From: Dermatophilus congolensis
GTDB lineage: Bacteria; Actinomycetota; Actinomycetes; Actinomycetales; Dermatophilaceae
Assembly: GCA_030538115.1 (NCBI GenBank)
Contig: JAUNUP010000022.1
Span: 1-49,971, forward strand
DNA length: 49,971 nucleotides
Reading direction: 5' to 3'
This document shows positions 15,524 through 24,414 of this stretch, one piece after another. Position numbers and translations under genes: made by a program. The notes under the pieces were generated by a model, which saw nothing but the letters and a program-made list of their open reading frames with translations, searched no databases and had not been told where the DNA came from. The number at the start of each line of letters is the position of its first letter. The first letter of the stretch is position 1.

Positions 15524-18073
15524 ATGGAAGGCATGGAGGAGATCGTCCAAGAGTTCTTGGTCGAATCCCACGAGAACCTGGACCAACTAGACCAGGATCT
15601 GCTCGCGCTCGAGCGTGACCCTACGTCGCGTGACCTTCTGTCCAGCATCTTCCGCACGCTGCACACCATCAAGGGAACGAGTGGCTTTCTCGCCCTCCAC
15701 ACCCTTGAGAAGGTGGCGCACGCGGGCGAGAGCCTGCTCTCGAAGCTGCGCGACGGAGAAATGACGCTCAACCCCGCAATGGCCACCGTGCTTCTCGAAA
15801 TGGTGGACGCGGTTCGCAAGCTGCTCGAAAACCTCGAAGCCGACGGCAACGAGGGCGTGGAGGAGTACCTTCCTCTGCGAGCCAAGCTGCACGCCATCCT
15901 CGAAGGCCAGGACGCCGCCGAGGTTGTCGCCGCCGCGCAGGCAGGCACACTGACCTCCGCCGAGACCGGCGCCGTCTCCACGACAGCCGAGCCCGCGGAG
16001 GCCACTGAGGCCGCTGACGCGACTGAGGTCGTCGCGTCCGCCGATGCAGACGCCGCGTCCGGCGCGGAGTCCGAGCAGGCCCCCGTCACGGTCGAAACCA
16101 CTGTCGTCACGACGGTGTCGCAGGCCGGCGAGGCATCGACCTCCACTGCGACCAGCGCTGTTGCCGGTGCCCCCGCCACTGCGGTCGCCGAGCACCACGG
16201 CAACGACGACGAGCAGAGCAGCCACGACGACAACGGCGACTCCGCCGACGGCAGCGACCCGAAGTCGGCCGCCCGCGACGCCGCGAAGTCGGCCGCCGAG
16301 GCCCAGAGCGAGGTCGCAGCAGCGGCCGCCACGCCTGCGGCCGCGCCCGCGCCCGGTACCGCGCTGACGAAGAAGGACGACGGCCCGAAGCGGTCGATCG
16401 CCGACAGCAGCATCCGCGTCGACGTCGACCTGCTCGACTACCTCATGAACCTCGTCGGTGAGCTGGTGCTCAGCCGCAACCAGGTCGTGCAGATCGCCGC
16501 CCAGTCGGAGAACCAGGAGCTCGTGCGCAGCATGCACCGGCTCTCGCTCGTCGCGAGCGAGCTGCAGGAGGGCGTCATGAAGACGCGCATGCAGCCCATC
16601 GACAACGTGTGGCGCTCGATCCCGCGCGTCGTGCGCGACCTCGCCAACCAGCTCGGCCGCCAGATCCGGGTCGAGATGGAGGGCAAGGAGACCGAGCTCG
16701 ACAAGACCATCCTCGAGGCCATCAAGGACCCGCTGACGCACCTCGTGCGTAACAGCTGCGACCACGGCATCGAGAAGCCCGACGTGCGTATCGCCAAGGG
16801 CAAGAAGCCCGAGGGTGTGCTGCTCATGCGCGCCTACCACGAGGGCGGCCAGGTCAACATCGAGATCATCGACGACGGCGCCGGCGTCAACACCGCCAAG
16901 GTGAAGGACAAGGCCGTCGAGCGCGGGGTTCTCACCCGCGAAGAGGCCGACCGCATGAGCGACCGCGACGCCAACCACCTCATCTTCCGTGCCGGCTTCT
17001 CCACCGCGGAGGCCGTGAGCAACGTCTCCGGCCGCGGCGTCGGCATGGACGTCGTCAAGACGAACATCGAGAAGATCGGTGGCACCATCGACGTCACCTC
17101 GACGTTCGGTGAGGGCACCACGACCCGCATCAAGATCCCGCTGACGCTGGCGATCATCCCGGCCCTGCTCGTGCGCGGCCAGGACAACATGTTCGCGATC
17201 CCGCAGGTCAACCTGCTGGAGCTGGTGCGCCTCGACAAGCAGCAGGCGGCCGAGCGTCTCGAGACGATTCAGGGCACGCCGGTGTACCGCCTCCGCGGCG
17301 ACCTGCTGCCGCTGGTCGACCTGCGCGAGCAGATCGGCGTGGAGCCGGGCGACAGCGAGACCACGTTCATCGCGGTGCTGCGCGCCGACCAGAAGCAGTT
17401 CGGCCTGGTCGTCGACGACATCGAAGACACCGAGGAGATCGTCGTCAAGCCGCTCGGTAAGCAGCTGCGGGGCATCGATCTTTACTCGGGCGCCACCCTC
17501 ATGGGTGACGGCCGCGTTGCGCTGATCCTCGACACGATGGCGCTCGCCTCGCAGGCCGGCATGGTCAACGACGGCGGCGACAACAACGCCCGCCTCGAGG
17601 AGGCACGCCGCCGCGAGCACAGCGACGCCACGAGTCTGCTCGTCGTCAAGCTGTCGACCGGCCGCCGCGTCGCCCTGCCCCTCTCGGTGGTCGAGCGGCT
17701 CGAAGAGTTCCCGCTCTCCCGCGTGGAGACGGTGGGCCAGAACCAGGTCGTGCAGTACCGCGGCGTCATCCTGCCGCTGCTGCGCCTCGCCGACGACTAC
17801 GGCAGCTACGACCAGATCGACGCGGAGAAGCCGCTGCAGGTCGTCGTGTGCCAGTACCACGACCAGCTCTTCGGCTTCGTCGTGGAGCAGGTGCTCGACA
17901 TCGTCGAAGACGAACTGTCGATCCGCACCCACCTCGACACCGGTGGCAACCTCGGCTCGGCCGTCGTCGACGAGCACGTCACCGAGCTGCTCAACATCGA
18001 CACCGCGCTCGCCGCGATGATCCCGCCCGAGAGCGCCGACGACTACTCCGGCGCGTACGCAGGAGGCTTCTGA
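15524..18073 (+). CDS. cheA: chemotaxis histidine kinase CheA with two CheW-like domains
   Basis: An 849-residue kinase that phosphorylates CheY and CheB in response to receptor signals. ATG 15524 is chosen because GAGGAG lies 7 nt upstream; the in-frame TTG at 15500 is unlikely. Order: HPt domain (His47 in TLHTIKGTSGF), a low-complexity Ala/Thr/Glu linker (about 128-285) in place of a clear P2 domain, P3 dimerisation (about 292-330), HATPase (HLVRNSCDHGIE, IDDGAGVN, GRGVGMDVV), then a CheW-like domain (about 545-680) and a second CheW-like domain (about 700-840, SLLVVKLSTGRRVALPL onward). Most CheA proteins have a single such P5 domain. The stop overlaps cheW by one base. Confidence 0.95.
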   Translation: MEGMEEIVQEFLVESHENLDQLDQDLLALERDPTSRDLLSSIFRTLHTIKGTSGFLALHTLEKVAHAGESLLSKLRDGEMTLNPAMATVLLEMVDAVRKLLENLEADGNEGVEEYLPLRAKLHAILEGQDAAEVVAAAQAGTLTSAETGAVSTTAEPAEATEAADATEVVASADADAASGAESEQAPVTVETTVVTTVSQAGEASTSTATSAVAGAPATAVAEHHGNDDEQSSHDDNGDSADGSDPKSAARDAAKSAAEAQSEVAAAAATPAAAPAPGTALTKKDDGPKRSIADSSIRVDVDLLDYLMNLVGELVLSRNQVVQIAAQSENQELVRSMHRLSLVASELQEGVMKTRMQPIDNVWRSIPRVVRDLANQLGRQIRVEMEGKETELDKTILEAIKDPLTHLVRNSCDHGIEKPDVRIAKGKKPEGVLLMRAYHEGGQVNIEIIDDGAGVNTAKVKDKAVERGVLTREEADRMSDRDANHLIFRAGFSTAEAVSNVSGRGVGMDVVKTNIEKIGGTIDVTSTFGEGTTTRIKIPLTLAIIPALLVRGQDNMFAIPQVNLLELVRLDKQQAAERLETIQGTPVYRLRGDLLPLVDLREQIGVEPGDSETTFIAVLRADQKQFGLVVDDIEDTEEIVVKPLGKQLRGIDLYSGATLMGDGRVALILDTMALASQAGMVNDGGDNNARLEEARRREHSDATSLLVVKLSTGRRVALPLSVVERLEEFPLSRVETVGQNQVVQYRGVILPLLRLADDYGSYDQIDAEKPLQVVVCQYHDQLFGFVVEQVLDIVEDELSIRTHLDTGGNLGSAVVDEHVTELLNIDTALAAMIPPESADDYSGAYAGGF

Positions 18074-18510
18074 TGGCTAACCAGTACTGCACCTTCCGCC
18101 TCGGCGGCCACCTGTTCGGCGTACCGGTCGAGACCGTGCAAGAGGTGCTGCGCGAGCAGAACCTCACCAAGGTGCCGATGGCGCCGAGCGAGGTCTCTGG
18201 GCTCATCAACCTGCGTGGCCAGATCGTCATCACGGTCGACCTGCGCGAACGCATGGGGCTGCCTGCCCGTGAGCCGGGCGAGGAGACCACCAACGTGGTC
18301 GTCCGCACCGCCGACGACACGGTGACCAGCCTGCTCGTCGACAAGATCGGCGACGTGCTCGAGCCCGACCTCGACCGCTTCGAGGCCCCGCCGGACACGG
18401 TGCCCGCCCGCCTGCGCGAGCTCGTCACCAAGGTCTGCAAGCTCGACAAGCAGCTCATGCTCGTGCTCGACACCGAGAAGGCCGTCGACCACGAGACCGT
18501 CGCTGCCTGA
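18073..18510 (+). CDS. cheW: chemotaxis coupling protein CheW
   Basis: A 145-residue adaptor linking receptors to CheA. The ATG shares its A with the cheA stop, and AGGAGG at 18061-18066 lies within cheA. Typical CheW features: FRLGGHLFGVPVETVQEVL at the start, SGLINLRGQIVITVDLRERMG (about residues 41-62) and SLLVDKIGDVLE. Length is normal for a single-domain CheW. With cheA it forms a translationally coupled pair upstream of the receptor gene. Confidence 0.95.
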   Translation: MANQYCTFRLGGHLFGVPVETVQEVLREQNLTKVPMAPSEVSGLINLRGQIVITVDLRERMGLPAREPGEETTNVVVRTADDTVTSLLVDKIGDVLEPDLDRFEAPPDTVPARLRELVTKVCKLDKQLMLVLDTEKAVDHETVAA

Positions 18511-18627
18511 CGCGCTCACCCCCTCCACCACCCCTCCGTCCCGCCCACAGCGCCACCCCCGTCACCCCTGCTGCGACGGTGCAGCCCCCTGATTGCTGTG
18601 CCCAGCGTTCACCTAGGAGAAGAGTGA

Positions 18628-20298
18628 ATGTCCCTGCGTGAGTCTTTGCGTGCCCGCGTACCCTCCGAGCGCACCGCCGGTGCCTCCCCGCAGGGCTCGA
18701 GCCACTCGGGAGGTGATGGCGGCAGCAAAGGGTCGCTGAAGCGCCAGTTCTCGATTCTGGTCGCGCTCGGCGTGGTGGCGCTGGTGGTCGTCTCGATCGC
18801 CTCCGTCACGGCGCTGTTCAGGGCCGGCGCGACGGCGACGGATGTCGGGCAGCGGCACAAGAACGCCGAGCAGCTGCTGCGGCTCGAGGCTGCGGAGTCC
18901 GAGCTGAACGTCGGTGGCGCCTCAGTTCTGTCGGCCACCCCGGCCGAATACCGCATGATGATGGACAACGTGCAGGCCTCCATCAAGGGCGTCCACGACG
19001 CTCTCGCGGGCATCGAGTCCGACACCTTCACCCCCGCGGGCCAGCAGATGTACGCCGAGCTCACGACCACGCTCGAAGCCGAGCTTGCCGGCTACAACAA
19101 GGCCATCGAGATGGTCGGCGCCGACGGCAAGGGCGCGCTCGCGGCCAAGACCATGTTCATGACCGAGGTGCTGCCGCTGCGCGCGCAGTTCTCGGAGCAA
19201 ATCCACGCCATCACCGAGCGTGGACTCCAGGTGGCCGACCAGGCTCAGGCCGACGGCAACGCCGACCGGCGCAACGCCACCTTCGCCGTGATCGCCGTGT
19301 CTGCGCTCGCGATCATCGGCCTCATCACGTTCGGTCTGCGCATGTCGCGACGCATCCTCGGCAACGTCCGCAACGTCGTGGACGGCCTGGAGGTCATGGG
19401 CCGGGGCGACTTCACCAAGCCGGTCGAGTCGAACTCCTCCGACGAGATCGGCCGCATGGCCGACGCCGCCGAGGGCATGCGCACCTCCATGCGGGAGGTG
19501 CTGATGCAGGTCGAGAACGTCACTTCGTCGGTGGCGGCCTCTGCCGAGGAACTCTCGGCGATCTCGAACGAGCTGGTCACCGGGTCTGCGCGCTCCGCGA
19601 ACGCGCTGAACTCCTCCACGGGTGACGCGGAGGCGATGAGCCGCAACGTCGAGACCGTGGCCGCCGGTACCGAGGAGATGACCTCGTCGATCGCCGAGAT
19701 CTCCCGCTCCGCGAACGACGCCGCCGGCGTGGCGTACTCGGCGGTGCAGGTCGCCGACCGCACCAACCAGACCGTCGCCAAGCTCGGTGAGTCGAGCATG
19801 GAGATCGGGCAGGTCGTCAAGGCCATCACGAGCATTGCCGAGCAGACCAACCTGCTCGCGCTCAACGCCACGATCGAGGCCGCCCGCGCCGGAGAAGCCG
19901 GCAAGGGCTTCGCCGTCGTCGCCAACGAGGTCAAGGACCTGGCCCAGGAGACGAGCAAGGCCACCGAAGACATCGGCCAGCGCGTCGAGGCGATTCAGGT
20001 CGACACCGAGGCCGCAGTGGCCGCGATCAGCGAGATCTCCGCGATCATCGCCCAGATCAACGACACCCAGACCACGATCGCGTCGGCGGTGGAGGAGCAG
20101 ACCGCCACCACCAATGAGATGGGCCGCAGCGTCGCCGAGGCCGCGTCCGGCGCCACCGACATCGCCCGCAAGGTGCAGGAGAGCGCCGGTATCGCCTCCG
20201 AATCGGAGAAGGCCGCCCACAGCGTGGCCGACGCCTCCGGCGAACTGAGCAAGCGCGCCTCGGAGATGAGCGCCCTCGTCGGACGCTTCCGCGTCTGA
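18628..20298 (+). CDS. mcp: methyl-accepting chemotaxis protein
   Basis: A 556-residue transmembrane receptor. Transmembrane segments at about 41-63 and 217-238 enclose a helical extracytoplasmic domain of about 150 residues, like the four-helix-bundle sensor family. A HAMP domain (about 239-290) and a signalling domain follow, with the conserved hairpin tip SIAEQTNLLALNATIEAARAG and GKGFAVVANEVKDLA. There is no C-terminal CheB/CheR-tethering pentapeptide (it ends VGRFRV). The ligand is unknown. It is the only receptor gene in the window. Two hairpins follow it, so cheY-cheB-cheR may form a separate unit. Confidence 0.93.
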   Translation: MSLRESLRARVPSERTAGASPQGSSHSGGDGGSKGSLKRQFSILVALGVVALVVVSIASVTALFRAGATATDVGQRHKNAEQLLRLEAAESELNVGGASVLSATPAEYRMMMDNVQASIKGVHDALAGIESDTFTPAGQQMYAELTTTLEAELAGYNKAIEMVGADGKGALAAKTMFMTEVLPLRAQFSEQIHAITERGLQVADQAQADGNADRRNATFAVIAVSALAIIGLITFGLRMSRRILGNVRNVVDGLEVMGRGDFTKPVESNSSDEIGRMADAAEGMRTSMREVLMQVENVTSSVAASAEELSAISNELVTGSARSANALNSSTGDAEAMSRNVETVAAGTEEMTSSIAEISRSANDAAGVAYSAVQVADRTNQTVAKLGESSMEIGQVVKAITSIAEQTNLLALNATIEAARAGEAGKGFAVVANEVKDLAQETSKATEDIGQRVEAIQVDTEAAVAAISEISAIIAQINDTQTTIASAVEEQTATTNEMGRSVAEAASGATDIARKVQESAGIASESEKAAHSVADASGELSKRASEMSALVGRFRV

Positions 20299-20359
20299 GC
20301 GTGATACCTGCGCAACACCAGCGGAGCACCCACGCCCCCCAGTGCTGACCAGGGGTTTC

Positions 20360-20419
20360 GCGGCACCCGTCCGTAAGGCGGGTGCCGCGCAACCGAATCC
20401 GGCGCCTGTACGCGCCGGA
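20360..20419 (+). terminator. two consecutive hairpins after mcp
   Basis: GCGGCACCCG (20360-20369) pairs with CGGGTGCCGC (20379-20388); then TCCGGCGC (20398-20405) with GCGCCGGA (20412-20419). No U tract follows either. They probably end or weaken transcription before cheY. Confidence 0.6.
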
Positions 20420-20423
20420 GAGC

Positions 20424-20449
20424 TTCACAAGCCGCGTCACCGGCCGATG
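20424..20449 (+). promoter_or_regulatory. possible sigma-28-type promoter of cheY-cheB-cheR
   Basis: TTCA (20424-20427), 15 nt, GCCGATG (20443-20449). The -10 part matches well; the -35 differs by one base and spacing by one. Position after the mcp hairpins supports a promoter here. Confidence 0.4.
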
Positions 20450-20504
20450 AGTGACATGTGCCCCCGCGATGTGTGGGGGCTCGGCTCGACCAGTTGAGGA
20501 CACT

Positions 20505-20870
20505 ATGCGCGCTCTCGTGATCGACGATTCACGTGCGATGAGGACAATTCTCACCCGCACGATGGACCACCTCGGATTCGAGGTGGAGGCGGTGGGCGAC
20601 GGTCAGCAGGCCCTCGACGCCATGGTGCGTGGCCCGCTGCCAGACGTGTGCCTGATCGACTGGAACATGCCGGTGATGAACGGCCTCGACTTCATCGTCG
20701 AGGTACGCAAGAACCGCGACTGGCGCGACGTGACCCTCATGATGGTGACCACTGAGGCCGAGCAGGCCAACATCGTGCGCGCCCTCGCCGCCGGTGCTCA
20801 CGAGTACGTCATCAAGCCGTTCACCTCCGACGTCATCGCCGACAAGCTGACGATGCTGGGGCTGATCTGA
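20505..20870 (+). CDS. cheY: chemotaxis response regulator CheY (second copy)
   Basis: A 121-residue receiver domain. ATG 20505 follows GAGGA by a proper distance. Asp7/Asp8 (VIDDSR), phospho-acceptor Asp52 in LIDWNMPVMNG, Thr82/83 and Lys104 in IKPF are all in place. It shares the WNMPxMNG motif with the first CheY but is clearly a different sequence. Its stop overlaps the cheB ATG by one base, so it is co-translated with the methylation-adaptation genes. Either copy could be the motor-binding one; sequence alone does not decide. Confidence 0.93.
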   Translation: MRALVIDDSRAMRTILTRTMDHLGFEVEAVGDGQQALDAMVRGPLPDVCLIDWNMPVMNGLDFIVEVRKNRDWRDVTLMMVTTEAEQANIVRALAAGAHEYVIKPFTSDVIADKLTMLGLI

Positions 20871-22036
20871 TGGCGAAGATCAAGGTTCTGGTCACGGACG
20901 ACTCCGTGGTCCTGCGGCGCCTCATCACCGATGTGCTCGCCGCCGACAGCGACATCGAGGTCGTCGGAACCGCCGTCAACGGCAAGAACGCCCTCGACAA
21001 GATCCCGCTGCTCAAGCCCGACATCATGACCCTCGACGTCGAGATGCCCGTCATGGACGGTCTGCAGACGCTCGTCGAGCTGCGCAAGCGGGACAAGAAG
21101 ATCCCGATCATCATGTTCTCCACCCTCACCGCGCGCGGCGCCGGGGCCACCCTCGACGCGCTCGAGCGGGGGGCCAGCGACTACGTGACCAAGCCCGCCA
21201 ACGTCGGTTCGATCTCCGAATCGATGGAGGCCGTGCGCAGCGAGCTGATCCCCAAGATCAAGTCGCTCACCGGCCACGCGCCGAAGCTGCCGCCGCGCCC
21301 GCGACCCGCGTTCGGCGGTGCCCGCCCCGGCTCCCCGACGACGCCGCAGCGTGGCATCTTCGGTGGCTCGGCCAGCGCCCCGGCGGCCGGCACGGGCAGC
21401 GTCGTCACGCCCCACCGCGCGCCGACGGGCCGCGTCGACATCGTCGCCATCGGCGTCTCCACCGGCGGCCCCGACGCGCTGACCAAGGTGATCTCGTCGC
21501 TGCCCGGCAACCTGCCCGTGCCGATCGTCGTCACCCAGCACATGCCGCCCGTGTTCACCGAGCTGTTCGCGCAGCGCCTCAACAGCCGCAGCCAACTGCG
21601 CGTGGTGGAGGCGAAGCCGCACGAATCCGTCGAGCCCGGCAAGGTACTGATCGCCCCAGGCGACTGGCACATGCGCCTGCACAAGGTCGCAGGTGGTGCC
21701 GTGGCCGAACTCGACCAGGGCCCGCCCGAGAACTACTGCCGCCCCGCCGTCGATCCGATGTTCCGCTCGGTCGTGGAGGTGTACGGCGGCAACGTGCTCG
21801 CCGTGATCATGACCGGCATGGGCCACGACGGCTACAAGGGCGCCGAGCCGATCATCGAGGCCGGCGGCCAGCTCATCGTGCAGGACGAGCCGACCTCCGT
21901 GGTCTGGGGCATGCCCGGCGCCGCAGTGCACGCGGGTCTGCCGCTCACGCAGTTCCCCCTCGACAAATTGGCCGAGGCGATCACGACCCGTGTTCACGCG
22001 GGCCGCGGCGCCGCTGCCGCACGGCCAAGGAGCTGA
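20870..22036 (+). CDS. cheB: receptor methylesterase/deamidase CheB
   Basis: A 388-residue two-domain adaptation enzyme that removes methyl groups from receptor glutamates. N-terminal receiver with phospho-acceptor Asp56 in TLDVEMPVMDG; a Pro/Gly-rich linker (about 135-180); C-terminal methylesterase with the Ser in IGVSTGGPDAL, His in TQHMPPVFT and Asp in TGMGHDGYKGA forming the expected triad. The ATG overlaps the cheY stop. cheR follows after 5 nt, so the opposing methylation enzymes are made together. Confidence 0.96.
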   Translation: MAKIKVLVTDDSVVLRRLITDVLAADSDIEVVGTAVNGKNALDKIPLLKPDIMTLDVEMPVMDGLQTLVELRKRDKKIPIIMFSTLTARGAGATLDALERGASDYVTKPANVGSISESMEAVRSELIPKIKSLTGHAPKLPPRPRPAFGGARPGSPTTPQRGIFGGSASAPAAGTGSVVTPHRAPTGRVDIVAIGVSTGGPDALTKVISSLPGNLPVPIVVTQHMPPVFTELFAQRLNSRSQLRVVEAKPHESVEPGKVLIAPGDWHMRLHKVAGGAVAELDQGPPENYCRPAVDPMFRSVVEVYGGNVLAVIMTGMGHDGYKGAEPIIEAGGQLIVQDEPTSVVWGMPGAAVHAGLPLTQFPLDKLAEAITTRVHAGRGAAAARPRS

Positions 22037-22041
22037 CGCAG

Positions 22042-22863
22042 ATGCCTCTCACAGGTAGCGATCTCGATTTCATAGCGACGGTCGTTCGCGACCGTGCTGC
22101 GATCGTGCTCGACCGCAGCAAGGAATACCTCATCGAGTCCCGACTGCAGACCTTGGCTCGGGCCCGCGGCGACGCCTCCATCGAAGACCTCGTGCGCAAG
22201 CTGCGCACGGCCCCCACCGGGCCGCTGCGCGACGAGGTGGTCGAGGCGATGACCACGAACGAGACCTCGTTCTTCCGCGACGGTCACCCGTTCATGGCGT
22301 TGCAGCAGACGATCCTGCCCGAGCTGCTCGTCAGCCGTGGCCGGGAGCGGGCGCTGAACATCTGGTGTGCCGCCTCCAGCTCAGGGCAGGAGCCGTACAC
22401 CATCGCGATGCTCATCCAAGAGCTCATCGGAGCCGACCCGAGCTGGCGCGTGCGCCTGCTCGCCACCGACATCGACACGCAGATGCTCAAGCGCACCAAG
22501 GAGGGCATCTACAACCAGTTCGAGGTCAACCGCGGTCTGCCCGCCCCGCTGCTCGTGCGCTACTTCGCGCGGCACGGCATGCAGTACCAGGTCGACAGTC
22601 GGCTCCGGGCCATGGTCGAGACCAAGTTTCTCAACCTCGCCGAGCCCCTGCCTCCGCTGCCGCAGATGGACATCGTCTTTCTCCGCAACGTGCTCATCTA
22701 CTTCGACGTGGAGATGAAGCGGCAGATCCTGCGCGGGCTCAAGAAGGTCATCAAGCCCGACGGCTACCTCTTTCTCGGCGGCGCGGAGACGACGATGAAC
22801 GTCGACGACGGCTGGGAACGCCAGGTCATCGGCCGAGCCACGGTCTACCGCCCCAAGGCGTAG
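22042..22863 (+). CDS. cheR: chemotaxis protein methyltransferase CheR
   Basis: A 273-residue SAM-dependent enzyme that methylates receptor glutamates. The N-terminal helical domain (about 1-75) is followed by the methyltransferase domain with TTNETSFFRD, the SAM-binding AASSSGQEPYTIAM (about 110-123), LATDIDTQML and FLRNVLIYFD. Length and motifs are standard. Last gene of the rightward chemotaxis set; a cluster of palindromic repeats follows before the rod operon. Confidence 0.96.
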   Translation: MPLTGSDLDFIATVVRDRAAIVLDRSKEYLIESRLQTLARARGDASIEDLVRKLRTAPTGPLRDEVVEAMTTNETSFFRDGHPFMALQQTILPELLVSRGRERALNIWCAASSSGQEPYTIAMLIQELIGADPSWRVRLLATDIDTQMLKRTKEGIYNQFEVNRGLPAPLLVRYFARHGMQYQVDSRLRAMVETKFLNLAEPLPPLPQMDIVFLRNVLIYFDVEMKRQILRGLKKVIKPDGYLFLGGAETTMNVDDGWERQVIGRATVYRPKA

Positions 22864-22895
22864 ACCCCGCCGAATCCGGGCCCGCCACCCCTCCC

Positions 22896-23021
22896 GTGCC
22901 GTGGCACAAGTGCTGGCAGGTGAGGGAACTCGAGGACATGTGCCACGGCACCACCACCGATGGAGGTGCCGTGGCACATGTCCTCTTCCCATCTCGCCTA
23001 CCAGCAGCTGTGCCACGGCAC
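22896..23021. repeat. cluster of four GTGCC-RY-GGCAC palindromes
   Basis: Copies at 22896-22907, 22940-22951, 22966-22977 and 23010-23021 in alternating orientation, so the whole block is an imperfect inverted repeat of about 126 bp centred near 22958. The inner pair is ACATGTGCCACGGCACC and its mirror. CTCGCCT lies between the last two, as at 13.4 kb. Confidence 0.75.
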
Positions 23022-23082
23022 GGGTTTCGGGTCGGATGGGCACAACACCCGGCTCCGGCGAGGAAATGCCAGGCCGGGAGGT

Positions 23083-23109
23083 TAAGAACGCACCCGGTGG
23101 CGACCGATC
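23083..23109 (+). promoter_or_regulatory. possible promoter of the flgB operon
   Basis: TAAG-N16-ACCGATC. The -35 differs from the local CTCA but is like the TAAA of enteric and Bacillus sigma-28 promoters; spacing is identical to the others. The leader to flgB is about 165 nt. An early-class promoter of another kind is equally possible. Confidence 0.35.
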
Positions 23110-23279
23110 AGTAGGGCAGCCAAGGAATGGCGGCACGCGTCCAGAACGCGAGCGCACGGAGACGGATCTCACCGCATCACCGGCCGCGAACAGCGGCACC
23201 AAGACATACGCGACGACGCGACGCATCCCGGCCGCCACGGCGTGGGCATGCGTGCACGCCGTAGGGGGGATTAGCGCCG

Positions 23280-23636
23280 ATGACCGATTTCATCAGCGAC
23301 GTGACCATGCGCACCCTGTCGCAGGCCATGTCGGGCCTGGCGATGCGCCAGCGCACGATCTCGGACAACCTCGCCAACGTCGACACCCCCGGCTTTCTCG
23401 CCGGCAAGGTCGACTTCGAGTCGAGCCTGCGCCTCGCGCTGGCCTCCGGCGAAGACCCCCGCCTCACCGAACTCGCCACCGCGCGCAGCCTCGAGCCCAC
23501 GCGCGACAACGGCAGCAACGTGAACCTCGACGAAGAGACCGTCGCAGCGCAGGAGACCGTGCTGCAGACCCAGCTCATCGCAACTGCGCTCACCAACAAG
23601 TTCAACGGCCTCAAGACGGCCATCGGAACGCAGTGA
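23280..23636 (+). CDS. flgB: flagellar proximal rod protein FlgB
   Basis: A 118-residue rod subunit exported by the flagellar apparatus and assembled on the MS ring. The N-terminal RQRTISDNLANVDTPGF (about 24-40) is the rod-family signature and the C-terminal helix ends NKFNGLKTAIGTQ. Length is on the short side but normal for FlgB. ATG 23280 follows GGGGGA at 10 nt. First gene of the large rod, export and hook operon. Confidence 0.94.
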   Translation: MTDFISDVTMRTLSQAMSGLAMRQRTISDNLANVDTPGFLAGKVDFESSLRLALASGEDPRLTELATARSLEPTRDNGSNVNLDEETVAAQETVLQTQLIATALTNKFNGLKTAIGTQ

Positions 23637-23665
23637 CCGGCGGAACGGGAGCGAGGGAGTAACTC

Positions 23666-24064
23666 ATGAGCATGTTCGACGCGATGAACATCGCCGCCTC
23701 CGGGCTGTCGACGAACCGCAAGTGGATCGACGCGGTCTCAGACAACATCGCCGGCATCAACACGATCACCTCCACGAACCAGGCCGCCTTCCAGGAGCGG
23801 TTCATCGTGGCGCGCGCCGCCTCCTACGGCGAGCCGAAGGGCACCTACGTCGCAGGCAACATGTGGGGCGACCCCAACGGGCGCCTCGTGCAGATGCCCG
23901 ACCACCCCCTCGCCGACGCCAACGGCCTCGTGCGCATGCCCAACATCAACCTCTCCGACCAGATGGCGTCACTGATGATGGCGCAGCGCGCCTACCAGGC
24001 CAACGCAAGTGTGGCCGAGCGAGCAAAGACCACGTACGAAGCGGCGATTGGAATCGGTAAGTGA
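23666..24064 (+). CDS. flgC: flagellar proximal rod protein FlgC
   Basis: A 132-residue rod subunit. N-terminal FDAMNIAASGLSTNRKWIDAVSDNIAGINT and C-terminal DQMASLMMAQRAYQANASV are the expected paired helices of rod proteins; the first carries SDNIAGINT where most relatives have a NNIAN-type motif. GAGGGAG precedes the ATG. Its stop overlaps the fliE GTG in GTGA. Confidence 0.94.
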   Translation: MSMFDAMNIAASGLSTNRKWIDAVSDNIAGINTITSTNQAAFQERFIVARAASYGEPKGTYVAGNMWGDPNGRLVQMPDHPLADANGLVRMPNINLSDQMASLMMAQRAYQANASVAERAKTTYEAAIGIGK

Positions 24065-24414
24065 GCATTGCACCCATCCCTCCCTCGGTCGGCTTCGGCG
24101 TGACCCCCGGCTTCGGCCTGAACCCCACTTACGGTGTCGCCGGCACGCTGCCGCGCACCAGCAGTGAGATTCCGGGCCGCGTGCCGCAGGTCGGCGAATC
24201 GTTCGGCCAGATGCTCGCCGAGAAGATCAACGAGCTCAACTCGCTGCACCTGCGCACCGACGAGCTGGCCCGCAAGGCCGCCACCGGTGACCTGCAGGAC
24301 ATTCACGAGTACACGATCCAGGCCGCGGAGTCGGGCGTCGCGACGCAGCTTGCAGTGGCCGTACGTAACAAGGGTGTCGAGGCCTTCAACGAGATCATGC
24401 GGATCCAGTTGTGA
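24061..24414 (+). CDS. fliE: MS-ring/rod adaptor FliE
   Basis: A 117-residue protein starting at GTG 24061. The N-terminal part is Gly/Pro-rich and not conserved; residues about 44-117 (VGESFGQMLAEKINELNSLH then TGDLQDIHEYTIQAAESGVA and FNEIMRIQL) are the FliE family core. It joins the MS ring to the proximal rod. Both ends overlap neighbours in GTGA, showing translational coupling flgC-fliE-fliF. Confidence 0.93.
   Translation: MSIAPIPPSVGFGVTPGFGLNPTYGVAGTLPRTSSEIPGRVPQVGESFGQMLAEKINELNSLHLRTDELARKAATGDLQDIHEYTIQAAESGVATQLAVAVRNKGVEAFNEIMRIQL

Larger units (their letters stand above)
22864..23279. other. intergenic stretch between chemotaxis and rod genes
   Basis: About 415 bases holding four palindromic repeats (22896-23021) and a possible flgB promoter (23083-23109). 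No open frame with a ribosome binding site is convincing. Confidence 0.6.
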
